A stretch of 64,000 nucleotides of DNA from Planctomycetota bacterium (GTDB taxonomy: Bacteria > Planctomycetota > UBA1135). The translations under genes and the position numbers were made by a program. Under the pieces are notes generated by a model, which had not been told where the DNA came from, did no database searches, and was given only the letters and a program-made list of their open reading frames with translations. Positions 42,441 to 51,516 of the stretch are shown one piece after another; within the stretch, counting starts at the first letter, position 1; every line of letters starts with the position of its first letter. The stretch is from positions 62,001-126,000 of the forward strand of contig QQUA01000003.1 of the NCBI GenBank assembly GCA_008501825.1. The letters run 5' to 3'.

Positions 42441-43886
42441 ATGGAGCTCCCCGTTGCCCTGACTTTTGACGATGTCCTGTTGCTTCCGCAGGAATCTGAC
42501 ATCTTGCCTACGGAAGCCCAAACTCACACGCGCCTTTCCCGCAACGTGAGTCTATCGATTCCGGTCGTGTCCGCAGCCATGGACACCGTTACCGAATCCC
42601 GCCTTGCCGTGGTCCTGGCCCAAGTCGGCGGAATCGGCATCATTCACCGCAATCTGCGAGTTGAAGATCAAGTCCGCGAGGTGGATATCGTCAAGCGCTC
42701 GGCTCATGGCGTAATCCGGGATCCATTGACCTTGGCTCCGGAGGAAGCCGTAGAAGAGGCTTGGAGCCTGATGGAGAGCCACAACATCAGCGGCTTGCCG
42801 GTGGTCGAGGGCAATCGCCTGGTCGGGATCCTAACCCGGCGCGATTTGAAGTTCCGCGGTGAAGGAAGTCGGGTTGCGGACGTCATGACCACCGAAAACC
42901 TGGTCACGGCGCCGCCCCATACTTCTCTGGAGGAAGCCAAGGCGATTTTGTATCGGGCCAAAGTGGAAAAGCTGTTGCTGGTCGATGACGCCGGCAATTT
43001 AGAGGGCTTGATCACCATGCGGGACATCCGCATGACCAATGAATTTCCCCACGCCGCCAAAGATCAGGACGGACGATTGTTGGTCGGGGCCGCCATCGGA
43101 GTGCGGGAATACGAACGGGCGGAAGCGCTGGTCGAAGCCGGAGTCGATGTCCTGGTCGTGGATACCGCCCACGGGTACACCAACAACGTGTTGGAAACCG
43201 TTCGCGAACTAAAAGAAAGAGATTGGGTCGACGTAGTGGCTGGAAACGTGGCCACCGCCGACGGCGCCGAAGCCTTGATTGAAGCCGGAGCCGACGGGGT
43301 CAAGGTCGGCATCGGCCCCGGTTCGATTTGCACCACCCGAGTCGTCGCCGGAGTCGGAGTGCCTCAATTCACCGCGGTCTATCAATGTTCGGCCCCTTGC
43401 GCCGCCAATGACGTGCCGCTCATCGCCGACGGCGGAATCCGCCACAGCGGCGACGCGGTCAAAGCCCTGGCGGCCGGCGCCAATTCGGTCATGTTGGGAA
43501 GTTTGTTGGCCGGTTTGGAAGAGAGTCCAGGAGAGTCCTTCATCTACCAAGGCCGTTCTTTCAAAAGCGTCCGCGGCATGGGTTCCTTGGCCGCCATGGT
43601 GGAAGGATCCAAAGCCCGCTACGGCCAAGCTCAAATCGATCAAAACGAGAAGCTGGTTCCGGAAGGAGTCGAAGGCATGGTGCCGTATCGCGGCCATTTG
43701 CGGCCGTTTCTTTATCAATTTGTCGGCGGGATTCGAGCCGGCATGGGTTATTTAGGTGCGGAAGACCTGGTGACCTTGCAGGCCCGAGCTCGGTTCGTTC
43801 GGGTGACGTCTTCAGGGTTGAAGGAGAATCACCCGCACGACGTCACCATCACCAAAGAAGCCAGTAATTACCAACCGAACGCTTAA
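42441..43886 (+). CDS. guaB: IMP dehydrogenase
   Basis: 481 aa, complete. [17 protein letters not shown] at the N-terminus, two CBS domains (about 90-205; [19 protein letters not shown]), the NAD and IMP barrel, and the catalytic loop [17 protein letters not shown] with the nucleophilic Cys. The mobile flap contains RYGQAQID. It makes XMP from IMP, the committed step to GMP. The CBS pair is the usual allosteric module. ATG 42441 is set by the -10 box 5 nt upstream and the family start. guaA follows after 25 bp. Confidence 0.97.
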   Translation: MELPVALTFDDVLLLPQESDILPTEAQTHTRLSRNVSLSIPVVSAAMDTVTESRLAVVLAQVGGIGIIHRNLRVEDQVREVDIVKRSAHGVIRDPLTLAPEEAVEEAWSLMESHNISGLPVVEGNRLVGILTRRDLKFRGEGSRVADVMTTENLVTAPPHTSLEEAKAILYRAKVEKLLLVDDAGNLEGLITMRDIRMTNEFPHAAKDQDGRLLVGAAIGVREYERAEALVEAGVDVLVVDTAHGYTNNVLETVRELKERDWVDVVAGNVATADGAEALIEAGADGVKVGIGPGSICTTRVVAGVGVPQFTAVYQCSAPCAANDVPLIADGGIRHSGDAVKALAAGANSVMLGSLLAGLEESPGESFIYQGRSFKSVRGMGSLAAMVEGSKARYGQAQIDQNEKLVPEGVEGMVPYRGHLRPFLYQFVGGIRAGMGYLGAEDLVTLQARARFVRVTSSGLKENHPHDVTITKEASNYQPNA

Positions 43887-43911
43887 GCGCCGGCGGTAAG
43901 CCGCAGAGTTC

Positions 43912-45462
43912 ATGCACGATCGCATTTTGGTAGTGGACTTCGGTTCCCAATACACCCAACTCATCGCTCGTCGGGTACGGGAACATCAGGTTTACAGCGA
44001 GGTGGTGGCGCCTCAGGAGGCCTTGGAGCGGGCCTCTCAGGGGCCTCTACGCGGTATCGTTCTAAGTGGCGGGCCGGCTTCCGCCTTTGCTCAGGACGCC
44101 CCGCGATTGCCGGTGGAAATCCTGCAATTGGACGTTCCCATTCTCGGGATCTGTTATGGCATGCAGTGGCTTTGCAATGCCTTGGGCGGAGAGGTGCAAC
44201 CCGCCGGTGGCGAAGGCACTCGGGAATTCGGTCACACTCGGCTGCAAGTAGAAAGCTCGGATCCTCTGTTCCAGGGTGTGGGACCGGAAACCGTGGTGTG
44301 GATGAGTCACGGCGATCGGGTTTCCCGTTTGCCTGAAGGATTCCGCCGGCTGGCCCAAAGTCCCGGTTGTCCCGAGGCGGCGGTCGGCGATGCCAGCCGC
44401 CGGCTATATGGTCTGCAATTCCACCCGGAAGTGGCTCACACACGACAGGGTTCGTTGTTGTTGGAGAACTTTTTACGCGATCTTTGCGGTTGTCGCGGAG
44501 ATTGGAAACCGGCCAACGTGGCGGAAGAATGCATTCAACAAGTGCGCCGTCAAGTTGGCGAAGACGGCGAGATCGTGCTTGGTTTGAGTGGCGGAGTGGA
44601 TTCTTCGGTGCTGGCGGTCATTTGCCAACAGGCCATTGGATCGCGCTGTCACGCCATTTTCGTCGATACCGGATTGCTGAGGGCCGGCGAACGCGAACTG
44701 GTGCAACACACCTTTCGCGATCATTTCCACTTGGACTTAACCGTGGTGGACGCCGCCGATCGTTTCCTGGCTCAATTGCAGGGAGTGGAAGATCCGGAAG
44801 TCAAGCGCAAGCGCATCGGTCATGAGTTCGTGGAAGTTTTCCGAGAACAAGCCGGCCGCTTCGCCCAAGCCAGGTATTTAGCTCAGGGAACTTTGTATCC
44901 CGATGTCATTGAAAGTGTGGCTGCCCATGGTGGGCCGACGGCGGTGATCAAGTCTCACCACAACGTGGGCGGCTTGCCGGAAGACCTGGACATGGAACTG
45001 GTTGAGCCTTTGCGCTTGATGTTCAAGGATGAAGTCCGGGCCATGGGCAGAGCTTTGGGCTTACCGGAGGAAATGGTGCAGCGCCAGCCTTTTCCCGGTC
45101 CAGGTTTGGCCGTCCGTTGTTTGGGCGAAGTCAGTAAGACCAGGTGCGAAACCTTGCGCCAAGCCGACCGGGTGGTCCGGGAAGAATTCGAAGTTCGTGG
45201 CGAACACCGGGGCATTTGGCAATACTTCGCCGTATTGCTCAACGTCCGCTCGGTAGGAGTGATGGGGGACCAGAGAACCTATGAAGAATGCTGTGCCATC
45301 CGGGCGGTGGACAGCCAGGACGGGATGACCGCCGACTGGGTTTATCCCAGCCGCGATCTGCTGCAAACCATCTCCACTCGCATCATCAATGAAGTTCCCG
45401 GCATCAACCGGGTGGTGTTGGATCTGACCAGCAAACCTCCCGGAACCATCGAGTGGGAATAA
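43912..45462 (+). CDS. guaA: GMP synthase (glutamine-hydrolysing)
   Basis: 516 aa. The class I amidotransferase domain has GICYGMQWLCNALGG (nucleophilic Cys) and LQFHPEVAHTRQG (His, Glu). The ATP pyrophosphatase domain starts LGLSGGVDSSVLAV (PP-loop) and contains TLYPDVIES, KSHHNVGGLP and QPFPGPGLAVR. The dimer domain ends SKPPGTIEWE. It converts XMP to GMP using Gln-derived ammonia. In a guaBA operon. Confidence 0.97.
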   Translation: MHDRILVVDFGSQYTQLIARRVREHQVYSEVVAPQEALERASQGPLRGIVLSGGPASAFAQDAPRLPVEILQLDVPILGICYGMQWLCNALGGEVQPAGGEGTREFGHTRLQVESSDPLFQGVGPETVVWMSHGDRVSRLPEGFRRLAQSPGCPEAAVGDASRRLYGLQFHPEVAHTRQGSLLLENFLRDLCGCRGDWKPANVAEECIQQVRRQVGEDGEIVLGLSGGVDSSVLAVICQQAIGSRCHAIFVDTGLLRAGERELVQHTFRDHFHLDLTVVDAADRFLAQLQGVEDPEVKRKRIGHEFVEVFREQAGRFAQARYLAQGTLYPDVIESVAAHGGPTAVIKSHHNVGGLPEDLDMELVEPLRLMFKDEVRAMGRALGLPEEMVQRQPFPGPGLAVRCLGEVSKTRCETLRQADRVVREEFEVRGEHRGIWQYFAVLLNVRSVGVMGDQRTYEECCAIRAVDSQDGMTADWVYPSRDLLQTISTRIINEVPGINRVVLDLTSKPPGTIEWE

Positions 45463-45516
45463 AACCCAAAAGCCGAGCCAATTCGAGTCGGATTTTAGAA
45501 CTCCCGGAAATTTTCC

Positions 45517-45543
45517 TTGACTGCGGCATTCCATTGGTACACT
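45517..45543 (+). promoter_or_regulatory. trp operon promoter
   Basis: TTGACT (45517-45522), a 15-bp spacer, TACACT (45538-45543). The trpL ATG lies 6 nt after the -10 box, so the leader ORF would begin at the very 5' end of the RNA. Confidence 0.7.
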
Positions 45544-45549
45544 TGGGCC

Positions 45550-45627
45550 ATGGCGCAAGCATCTCCGTTTTGGTGGTGGCGGAACAGGCCCGAGGGTTTC
45601 CCGGGGGCTGGTTCCCGCTACAGCTAG
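45550..45627 (+). CDS. trpL: trp operon leader peptide (three tandem Trp codons)
   Basis: A 25-codon ORF, ATG 45550 to TAG 45627, starting MAQASPFWWWRN. Codons 8-10 (45571-45579) are TGG TGG TGG. Trp is the rarest residue, and three in a row in a 25-aa ORF between the trp promoter and a terminator hairpin is the classical attenuation design: stalling at Trp codons when charged tRNA-Trp is scarce favours the antiterminator. There is no Shine-Dalgarno, which fits leaderless initiation. The peptide ends RYS. The position is 70 bp before trpE. Confidence 0.88.
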   Translation: MAQASPFWWWRNRPEGFPGAGSRYS

Positions 45628-45650
45628 CGTCAATCCTCCTCCGACTGCCC

Positions 45651-45682
45651 AAAGGCCTTCGATGCGAATCGAAGGCCTTTTT
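45651..45682 (+). terminator. trp attenuator (intrinsic terminator)
   Basis: A 13-bp perfect stem (45651-45663 with 45668-45680) with a GCGA loop, then a U-run (T5 ending at 45682). The stem core is GGCCTTCGAT/ATCGAAGGCC. It starts 24 nt after the trpL stop. A possible antiterminator partner is cgagggttt (45591-45599), which pairs with 45651-45661 with two G-U pairs and one bulge. That pairing is my inference. Confidence 0.85.
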
Positions 45683-45697
45683 GTTTGTCCCAAAGCC

Positions 45698-47197
45698 TTG
45701 AACGCACCCTTAGGACGCTCCACCCCTGAAGACGCCGCCCGGTTCCACCTGGCCTGGACCAGTTGGCCGGCGGATCTTCACTCCCCGGTCCGCTTGTACC
45801 TGGCCCTTCGAGCTTCCGGCCGCCGCCCTTGCCTGTTGGAATCGGCGGAAGGACCGGAACGCCTGGCTCGCTATTCCTTTTTGGGAGTGGACCCCGAGGC
45901 TTCGTTTCGGGCCGGTCGCGACGGCGCTTGGTGGCAGCGGGAGGGTGAACGAAAATCGCTGCCGGGGAATAGCCACCAGGCCTTGCGCACCATGACGCAA
46001 ACCCTGAGTTCCCCGGAACCGCCTCCAGGTCTTCCGCCATTTTGCGGCGGATGGGTCGGCTGGTTCTCATACGAGTGGGCTTCCACTTTGGAACCTACCG
46101 TGCCCAGGGCGGAACAGGATCCTTGGCAAATTCCGGAAGCCGCATTCGAGTTTTTTCCGATGGTGGTGGCTTTCGATCACGCCTCGCAGAAAATCCTGCT
46201 GCTTCGGGCTTGCCCCAAGGGCGAAGCGGATTTTGACGCTTCCATGGATGCTCTCGAAGCCCTGGCAGCCGATTTGGCCACCCCGCCGGAGGCCAGCGGC
46301 GCGTTTCGGCTTCTCGATGAAGATCCGCAACCGTGCTTGTCCAAAGAACGGTTCGAAGAAGGCGTTTTAAAGCTGCAGCAAGCCATTCGCGAAGGGGAGA
46401 TTTTTCAGGCCGTTCTTTCCCAGCGTTTCGAGCAGCGCTTTCAAGGCGATCCCTTCACCTTGTATCGGGTGTTGCGATTGACCAACCCCTCTCCCCACAT
46501 GTTCTTCTTTGAAGCCGACGGCGTGCAATTGATCGGCTCTTCTCCCGAACGTTTGGTGGCGGTTCGCCAAGGGCGGGTGCAAAACCGGCCGATTGCCGGC
46601 ACTCGACCCCGTCATGCCGACAGCGACGAGGATGATCGTTTGGCCGCCGAGTTACGCGGCGACATCAAAGAAAGAGCCGAGCACGACATGCTGGTCGATT
46701 TGGCTCGGAACGATTTGGGACGAGTGGCTCGAATCGGAACGGTTCAAGTCAAAGAGCATGCTGCTTTGGAAAAATTCGCCCGGGTGCAACATTTGGTTTC
46801 CCGGGTGGAATGTGAACTGGCCGGCGGCCGCGATGCTTTGCATGCCTTGGCTGCGTCTTTTCCCGCCGGAACCGTTTCCGGCGCTCCCAAGATTCGAGCC
46901 ATGCAATTGCTGGCCGATCTGGAACCGGAAACTCGAGGTCCCTATGCCGGAGCCTTCGGCTATTTGGACGGGGCCGGCAATCTCGACATGGCCATCATGA
47001 TCCGTACCCTGGTGGTCCGGGAAGATCGACTCAGCGTGCAAGCCGGTGCTGGCGTGGTGCACGATTCGCGGCCGGAAAACGAATACATGGAGACCTTGCA
47101 CAAAGCTCAGGCTTTATTCGAGGCGGTTCGACTGGCGGATTCGCCGGCTTTCCGTCCGCTCCACAACGATCCTGCCATTTCCGGAGGTCGGCCGTGA
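45698..47197 (+). CDS. trpE: Anthranilate synthase component I
   Basis: 499 aa from TTG 45698. The chorismate-binding domain is complete: LSQRFEQRFQGDPF, SPHMFFFEADGVQLIGSSPE, NRPIAGTRPRHADSDED, DMLVDLARNDLGRVA, FPAGTVSGAPKIRAM and PYAGAFGYLDGAG. The feedback-site SPE-like motif lies in LLESAEGPERLARYSFLG. It converts chorismate to anthranilate with TrpG. The in-frame ATG at 45662 lies inside the attenuator stem and is rejected. GTGA overlap with trpG. Confidence 0.95.
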   Translation: MNAPLGRSTPEDAARFHLAWTSWPADLHSPVRLYLALRASGRRPCLLESAEGPERLARYSFLGVDPEASFRAGRDGAWWQREGERKSLPGNSHQALRTMTQTLSSPEPPPGLPPFCGGWVGWFSYEWASTLEPTVPRAEQDPWQIPEAAFEFFPMVVAFDHASQKILLLRACPKGEADFDASMDALEALAADLATPPEASGAFRLLDEDPQPCLSKERFEEGVLKLQQAIREGEIFQAVLSQRFEQRFQGDPFTLYRVLRLTNPSPHMFFFEADGVQLIGSSPERLVAVRQGRVQNRPIAGTRPRHADSDEDDRLAAELRGDIKERAEHDMLVDLARNDLGRVARIGTVQVKEHAALEKFARVQHLVSRVECELAGGRDALHALAASFPAGTVSGAPKIRAMQLLADLEPETRGPYAGAFGYLDGAGNLDMAIMIRTLVVREDRLSVQAGAGVVHDSRPENEYMETLHKAQALFEAVRLADSPAFRPLHNDPAISGGRP

Positions 47198-47781
47198 TTC
47201 TGTTGATCGATAACTACGATTCTTTCACTTACAACCTGTACCAATCCTTGGCCAGTCAAGGGGCGGAAGTGGAGGTGTTTCGCAACGACGCTCTGTCGGT
47301 GGAAGAAATGCTGCAGCGACAGCCTTCCGCCGTGGTCTTGAGTCCGGGGCCCGGCCGGCCTCAGCAAGCCGGCATTTGTCCTGCCCTCATTGCCGCCTTA
47401 CCCGAGTCCATTCCGTTACTCGGAGTTTGCCTGGGACACCAAGCTTTGGTGGAACATTACGGCGGGGCGTTGGAATGCGATCCAGTGCCGACTCACGGCA
47501 AGGCTTCGCTGGTCCACCACGACAATCAATCCTTGTTCAAGGGCTTGCCCAACCCCTTTCCCGCCGGTCGCTATCACTCTCTGCGAGCGGTCCGGGATCA
47601 GTTACCGGACGTTTTGCAGTTGACCGCTTGGACTGAGGATGGATGGGTGATGGCGGTGCAGCACCGGCACTTGCCCCGCTGGGGAATCCAGTTTCATCCC
47701 GAATCGATTTTGACGCCTCAAGGCGACCGCATGCTCGGCCGCTTCCTGGCTGCTTCCGGGGAAGCCGCGTCGGCTCGTTGA
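47194..47781 (+). CDS. trpG: Anthranilate synthase glutamine amidotransferase
   Basis: 195 aa. LLIDNYDSFTYNLYQSLA, LSPGPGRPQQAGIC, LGVCLGHQALVEHYGG (nucleophile Cys) and WGIQFHPESILTP (His, Glu). It supplies ammonia to TrpE. GTG 47194 overlaps the trpE TGA. It could also serve pabB elsewhere. Confidence 0.96.
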   Translation: MILLIDNYDSFTYNLYQSLASQGAEVEVFRNDALSVEEMLQRQPSAVVLSPGPGRPQQAGICPALIAALPESIPLLGVCLGHQALVEHYGGALECDPVPTHGKASLVHHDNQSLFKGLPNPFPAGRYHSLRAVRDQLPDVLQLTAWTEDGWVMAVQHRHLPRWGIQFHPESILTPQGDRMLGRFLAASGEAASAR

Positions 47782-47783
47782 CC

Positions 47784-48812
47784 ATGGATCTTCGCCAGGC
47801 ATTGCAACAATTGGCTGCCGGTGCCGGCTTGTCCCGGCAGCAGGCCAAACAGGTGATTTCCGCTTCCCTTCGGGAAGACGTCGATCCGGTGTTATTGGCC
47901 GCTTTCTTGGCCGCCTTGGCTCAGCGCGGAGAAACGGTGGAAGAGATCACCGGTGCCGCGGAGGCTTTGCGGGCCGCCATGATTCCCTTTGAACACGATT
48001 GTCCTGAGGCGGTCGATAACTGCGGTACCGGTGGGGATGGTTTAGGTTTGTTCAATCTCAGTACCACGGCGGCTCTGGTGGCGGCTGCCGCCGGCGCGAC
48101 GGTGATCAAGCACGGCAACCGGGCTTCTTCCTCCCGTTGCGGTAGCGCCGATTTGCTGGAAGCCGCCGGCGTAGCCTTGGAATTGGATGCTTCCCAATCT
48201 CGGGAGGTTCTGGAAGAAGTCGGCATTTGCTTTTTGTTCGCACCGAACTTCCACCCTGCGATGCGTTTCGCCGCCCCGGTTCGCCGTACTTTGGGGATCC
48301 GGACCTTGTTTAATTTTCTAGGGCCCTTGGCCAATCCCGGCGGAGTGCGCCGCCATTTGCTGGGATTGAGCGACGGCCAAAGAGTGCCGGCTTTCGCCGA
48401 AGTGTTGCGGGAATTGCAAGTAGAACGGGCTTACGTGGTCCACGGCTTCGGCGGAGCCGATGAATTGACTTTAGGTGGGGACAATCTGGTCGCCGAGGTT
48501 GGACCGGTTCCGGCCACCGCGTGGAACGCTGCCGAATTGGGTTTATCCACCGCCTCGGTTTCCGAACTTCAGGGCGGCGACAGTTCGGTCAATTTAAAAC
48601 TGCTGCAAGACGTCCTGACCGGAGAAAGGGGACCGGTTCACGATGCAGTGGTGTTGAACGCCGCCGCAACTTTGGTGACCGCCGGACGAGCGGCACAGCC
48701 CCAGGAAGGCGTCGCAATGGCTCGGGAAAGCCTGGCTTCCGGGCGGGCCGCCGACCGCCTGAAGGCTTGGGTGGCTTGCAGCCACAAGGTCAGCAAGAGG
48801 ACGACGGCATGA
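47784..48812 (+). CDS. trpD: Anthranilate phosphoribosyltransferase
   Basis: 342 aa with the PRPP-binding loop DNCGTGGDGLGLFNLST, KHGNRASSSRCGSADLLEA, FAPNFHPAMRFAAPVRRTLG and RTLFNFLGPLANPGG. It transfers phosphoribose to anthranilate. ATG 47784 lies 2 nt after trpG. ATGA overlap with trpC. Confidence 0.96.
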   Translation: MDLRQALQQLAAGAGLSRQQAKQVISASLREDVDPVLLAAFLAALAQRGETVEEITGAAEALRAAMIPFEHDCPEAVDNCGTGGDGLGLFNLSTTAALVAAAAGATVIKHGNRASSSRCGSADLLEAAGVALELDASQSREVLEEVGICFLFAPNFHPAMRFAAPVRRTLGIRTLFNFLGPLANPGGVRRHLLGLSDGQRVPAFAEVLRELQVERAYVVHGFGGADELTLGGDNLVAEVGPVPATAWNAAELGLSTASVSELQGGDSSVNLKLLQDVLTGERGPVHDAVVLNAAATLVTAGRAAQPQEGVAMARESLASGRAADRLKAWVACSHKVSKRTTA

Positions 48813-49657
48813 GTACCGGCACTCGGCTCGATCCGATTTTGGAAAGCGTTCGCCTGCGGGCGGCGGAGAGAAGAAAGCAATATTCCTTACAAGATCTGCG
48901 CCAGTTGGCGGTTCGCGACTTGGAACGGCGTCGCCGTTTTCACCGCGCTCTCTCCCGAGCCGGCTTGTCCTTTATCGCCGAATGCAAGCGCCGATCTCCA
49001 TCCGCCGGAACTTTTAGCGAAGCCGCCGATTTGCTGCCGCGAGCCCAGGCTTATGCCGAGGGCGGTGCCGATGCCTTGTCGATTCTGACCGAGGAAGATC
49101 ACTTCCGCGGCAATCCGGAAGATTTTCAGGCCTTGGCTAGCGTGGGCTTGCCTCGGTTGCGCAAAGACTTCCTGCTGGACGAAGGCATGGTGCGGGAAAG
49201 CTCATTGATGCAGGCCGACTGTGTATTGCTGATCGCTCTTTGCTTGCCTGGGGGATTGCTCGGTGAATTGAGGGCCGTTGCCGGCGAACTGGGCATGGCG
49301 GTTTTGGTGGAAGTCCATCAAGAAGCGGAAGTGGAACGAGCGGTGGCGGTGGAACCGGATTTAATTGGAGTCAATTGCCGCGACTTAACCCGTTTTGAAA
49401 CCGATCTGAAAGTCTTTGAGCGGTTGTTGCCCCTGATTCCGGCTTCTTTCCTGCGAGTGGCGGAAAGCGGTTTGCACCAGGAAGAAGACTTGCACTACGT
49501 ACGCCAACTCGGAGCCGATGGAGCCTTGATCGGCGAAGCTTTGATGCGGCAGGAGGAACCGGCGGAAGTTTTAAAGGCGTGGAAGGAAGCCCTGGGAGGC
49601 GGCGCCTCCTCGGTCCCGGAACAAAAGGTCTCTGAACCAGATTCCAGTGGCGACTAA
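48809..49657 (+). CDS. trpC: Indole-3-glycerol phosphate synthase
   Basis: 282 aa TIM barrel with FIAECKRRSPSAGTF, LSILTEEDHFRGNPEDF, LRKDFLLDEGMVRES, LIGVNCRDLTRFETDL and VAESGLHQEEDL. Catalytic Glu and Lys residues are in place. It cyclises CdRP to indole-glycerol phosphate. Start ATG overlaps the trpD TGA by ATGA. Confidence 0.96.
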   Translation: MSTGTRLDPILESVRLRAAERRKQYSLQDLRQLAVRDLERRRRFHRALSRAGLSFIAECKRRSPSAGTFSEAADLLPRAQAYAEGGADALSILTEEDHFRGNPEDFQALASVGLPRLRKDFLLDEGMVRESSLMQADCVLLIALCLPGGLLGELRAVAGELGMAVLVEVHQEAEVERAVAVEPDLIGVNCRDLTRFETDLKVFERLLPLIPASFLRVAESGLHQEEDLHYVRQLGADGALIGEALMRQEEPAEVLKAWKEALGGGASSVPEQKVSEPDSSGD

Positions 49658-49664
49658 ATTCCCC

Positions 49665-50300
49665 ATGTTCCAAATGCCGAAAGTGAAGATCTGCGGTTTG
49701 ACCCGGCCTGCCGATCTGAAAGCCGCGGTCACCGCCGGCGCCGATACCGTCGGCCTGGTTCATTACCGGCCTTCGCCCCGGTCCCTTCATGGCTTTGCCG
49801 CCGCTCAACTGCTCGCCGCCTTGCCGGAAAAAATCCAAGCCGTGCTGGTGGTGGTGGATGCCGACCGGGCTTATTTGGAAGGATTGTTGAGTTGGCTTCC
49901 GATACACGCGGTGCAACTTTGCGGCCGGCAACGGGCGCAAGCTTGGGAGGCGTTTCCAACCCCGATCCTGCGCCGTTTGGGGGTGGAAGCCGGTGCCTGG
50001 CAAGAAGCGAAAGCTTGGGGCGAGATTGCTTGCGGTTTCGTCTTGGATCACCCTTCTTCTCCAGGGGGCAGCGGCAAAACCGTAGACCGCTCCCTGGCGG
50101 CGGAACTGGCCGCGGCCTGGCCTTGTTTGCTGGCCGGCGGTTTAGATGAAAGCGGCGTGGCTGCGGCCGTGGCAGGAGTCCGACCTTCCGGGGTCGACGC
50201 CTCTTCCCGCTTGGAATGGAAACCCGGTTGGAAAGATCCGGATCGGGTTCGAGCCTTTGTGCGCGCAGCAAAAGGCGCGCTGGAGAAAGTTCATGGATGA
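49665..50300 (+). CDS. trpF: Phosphoribosylanthranilate isomerase
   Basis: 211 aa. VKICGLTRPADLKAAV (catalytic Cys), GADTVGLVHYRPSPRSL, HAVQLCGRQ and the phosphate-binding end GGLDESGVAAAV with GVDASSRLE. It has VHYRPSPR in place of the usual FYxxSPR. ATG 49665 is 7 nt after trpC; GTG 49647 (11-bp overlap) and ATG 49674 are alternatives. Confidence 0.92.
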   Translation: MFQMPKVKICGLTRPADLKAAVTAGADTVGLVHYRPSPRSLHGFAAAQLLAALPEKIQAVLVVVDADRAYLEGLLSWLPIHAVQLCGRQRAQAWEAFPTPILRRLGVEAGAWQEAKAWGEIACGFVLDHPSSPGGSGKTVDRSLAAELAAAWPCLLAGGLDESGVAAAVAGVRPSGVDASSRLEWKPGWKDPDRVRAFVRAAKGALEKVHG

Positions 50301-51516
50301 GATCCGCGTGCGGCCGGCGGAGCCGCCTTCCCACGGGGTGATGGAAACCAATCCCCGCTTTGGTGAATTCGGCGGCGTGTTTGCTCCGGAAACCTTAATG
50401 GCGCCCTTAGTGGAGCTGGAAAGAGCTTGGATCGAATTTCAGCAAGATAAGGGCTTTCGCCAGGAGATCCACCGTTTGCTTCGAGCCTATGCCGGAAGGC
50501 CGACCGCCTTGAGTCCGGCGGCACGACTTTCCGAACGGCTCGGTTGCGAGATTTGGCTGAAGCGGGAGGATTTGCTTCATACCGGAGCTCACAAGCTGAA
50601 CAATACTTTGGGCCAGTGTTTGATGGCCAAGCGGATGGGCAAGAAACGCATCCTGGCCGAAACCGGGGCAGGCCAACACGGGGTGGCCACGGCGACCGCC
50701 TGCGCTCTGCTTGGTTTGGAGTGCCGGATCTACATGGGAGCCAAAGATGCCCAGCGGCAACGGCCGAATTTGTTGCGCATGCGATTGCTGGGCGCTCAAG
50801 TGGAAGTGGTCCGCCACGGTCAACGGACTTTGAAGGACGCCATCAACGAAGCCATGCGCGCCTGGGTCGGGGATCCGCAAAATTCCCACTACGTTTTGGG
50901 CAGCGCCCTCGGACCTCATCCCTTTCCAAGAATCGTCGCCGGTTTTCAAGAGGTCATCGGCCGGGAAGCTCGCCGGCAAATGATGGATTGGGGCGGCGGC
51001 TTGCCCAACAAAGTGGTGGCTTGCGTCGGCGGCGGCAGCAACGCCATCGGCGTCTTCCGGGGCTTTTTGGATGATGAAGACGTGGAATTGATCGGCGTCG
51101 AAGCCGGCGGGCACGGGATCCCCAGCGATAAACACGCCGCTCGCTTTCAAGGCGGTTGGCCCGGCGTGTTGCACGGTTGCTATACCTGGCTGTTACAGGA
51201 TGAAGACGGTCAAATCCGGCCGACTCATTCCATCAGTGCCGGTTTGGATTATCCGGCGGTCGGCCCGGAACACGCCGAATTGCAGGCCAATGGTCGAGCT
51301 CGCTATGAATGGGCCGACGACCGGGAAGCTTTAAAAGCTTTTGCCATGATGGCGGAGTTGGAAGGCATCCTCCCGGCGTTGGAAAGTTCTCATGCCGTGG
51401 CTTGGGTGATTCGGGAAGCGGAAGCGATGCAGGGACAAAAGATCCTGATCAATCTTTCCGGGCGAGGGGACAAGGACATGGACACGGTGGCCGGCTTAAT
51501 GGAGATGGACTCGTGA
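50293..51516 (+). CDS. trpB: Tryptophan synthase beta chain
   Basis: 407 aa, TrpB1 type. GRFGEFGGVFAPETLM, LKREDLLHTGAHKLNNTLGQ (PLP-binding Lys), ETGAGQHGVATATACA, GGGSNAIGVF and LINLSGRGDKDM (phosphate and Ser-binding). It condenses indole with serine. ATG 50293 overlaps trpF by 8 bp; the open frame above it is not TrpB-like. Confidence 0.97.
   Translation: MDEIRVRPAEPPSHGVMETNPRFGEFGGVFAPETLMAPLVELERAWIEFQQDKGFRQEIHRLLRAYAGRPTALSPAARLSERLGCEIWLKREDLLHTGAHKLNNTLGQCLMAKRMGKKRILAETGAGQHGVATATACALLGLECRIYMGAKDAQRQRPNLLRMRLLGAQVEVVRHGQRTLKDAINEAMRAWVGDPQNSHYVLGSALGPHPFPRIVAGFQEVIGREARRQMMDWGGGLPNKVVACVGGGSNAIGVFRGFLDDEDVELIGVEAGGHGIPSDKHAARFQGGWPGVLHGCYTWLLQDEDGQIRPTHSISAGLDYPAVGPEHAELQANGRARYEWADDREALKAFAMMAELEGILPALESSHAVAWVIREAEAMQGQKILINLSGRGDKDMDTVAGLMEMDS

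Noticed and set aside
45662-45697. ATG 45662 as trpE start
   Set aside because: It lies in the attenuator stem; an RBS and start inside the terminator would conflict with attenuation, and the residues are not TrpE-like.
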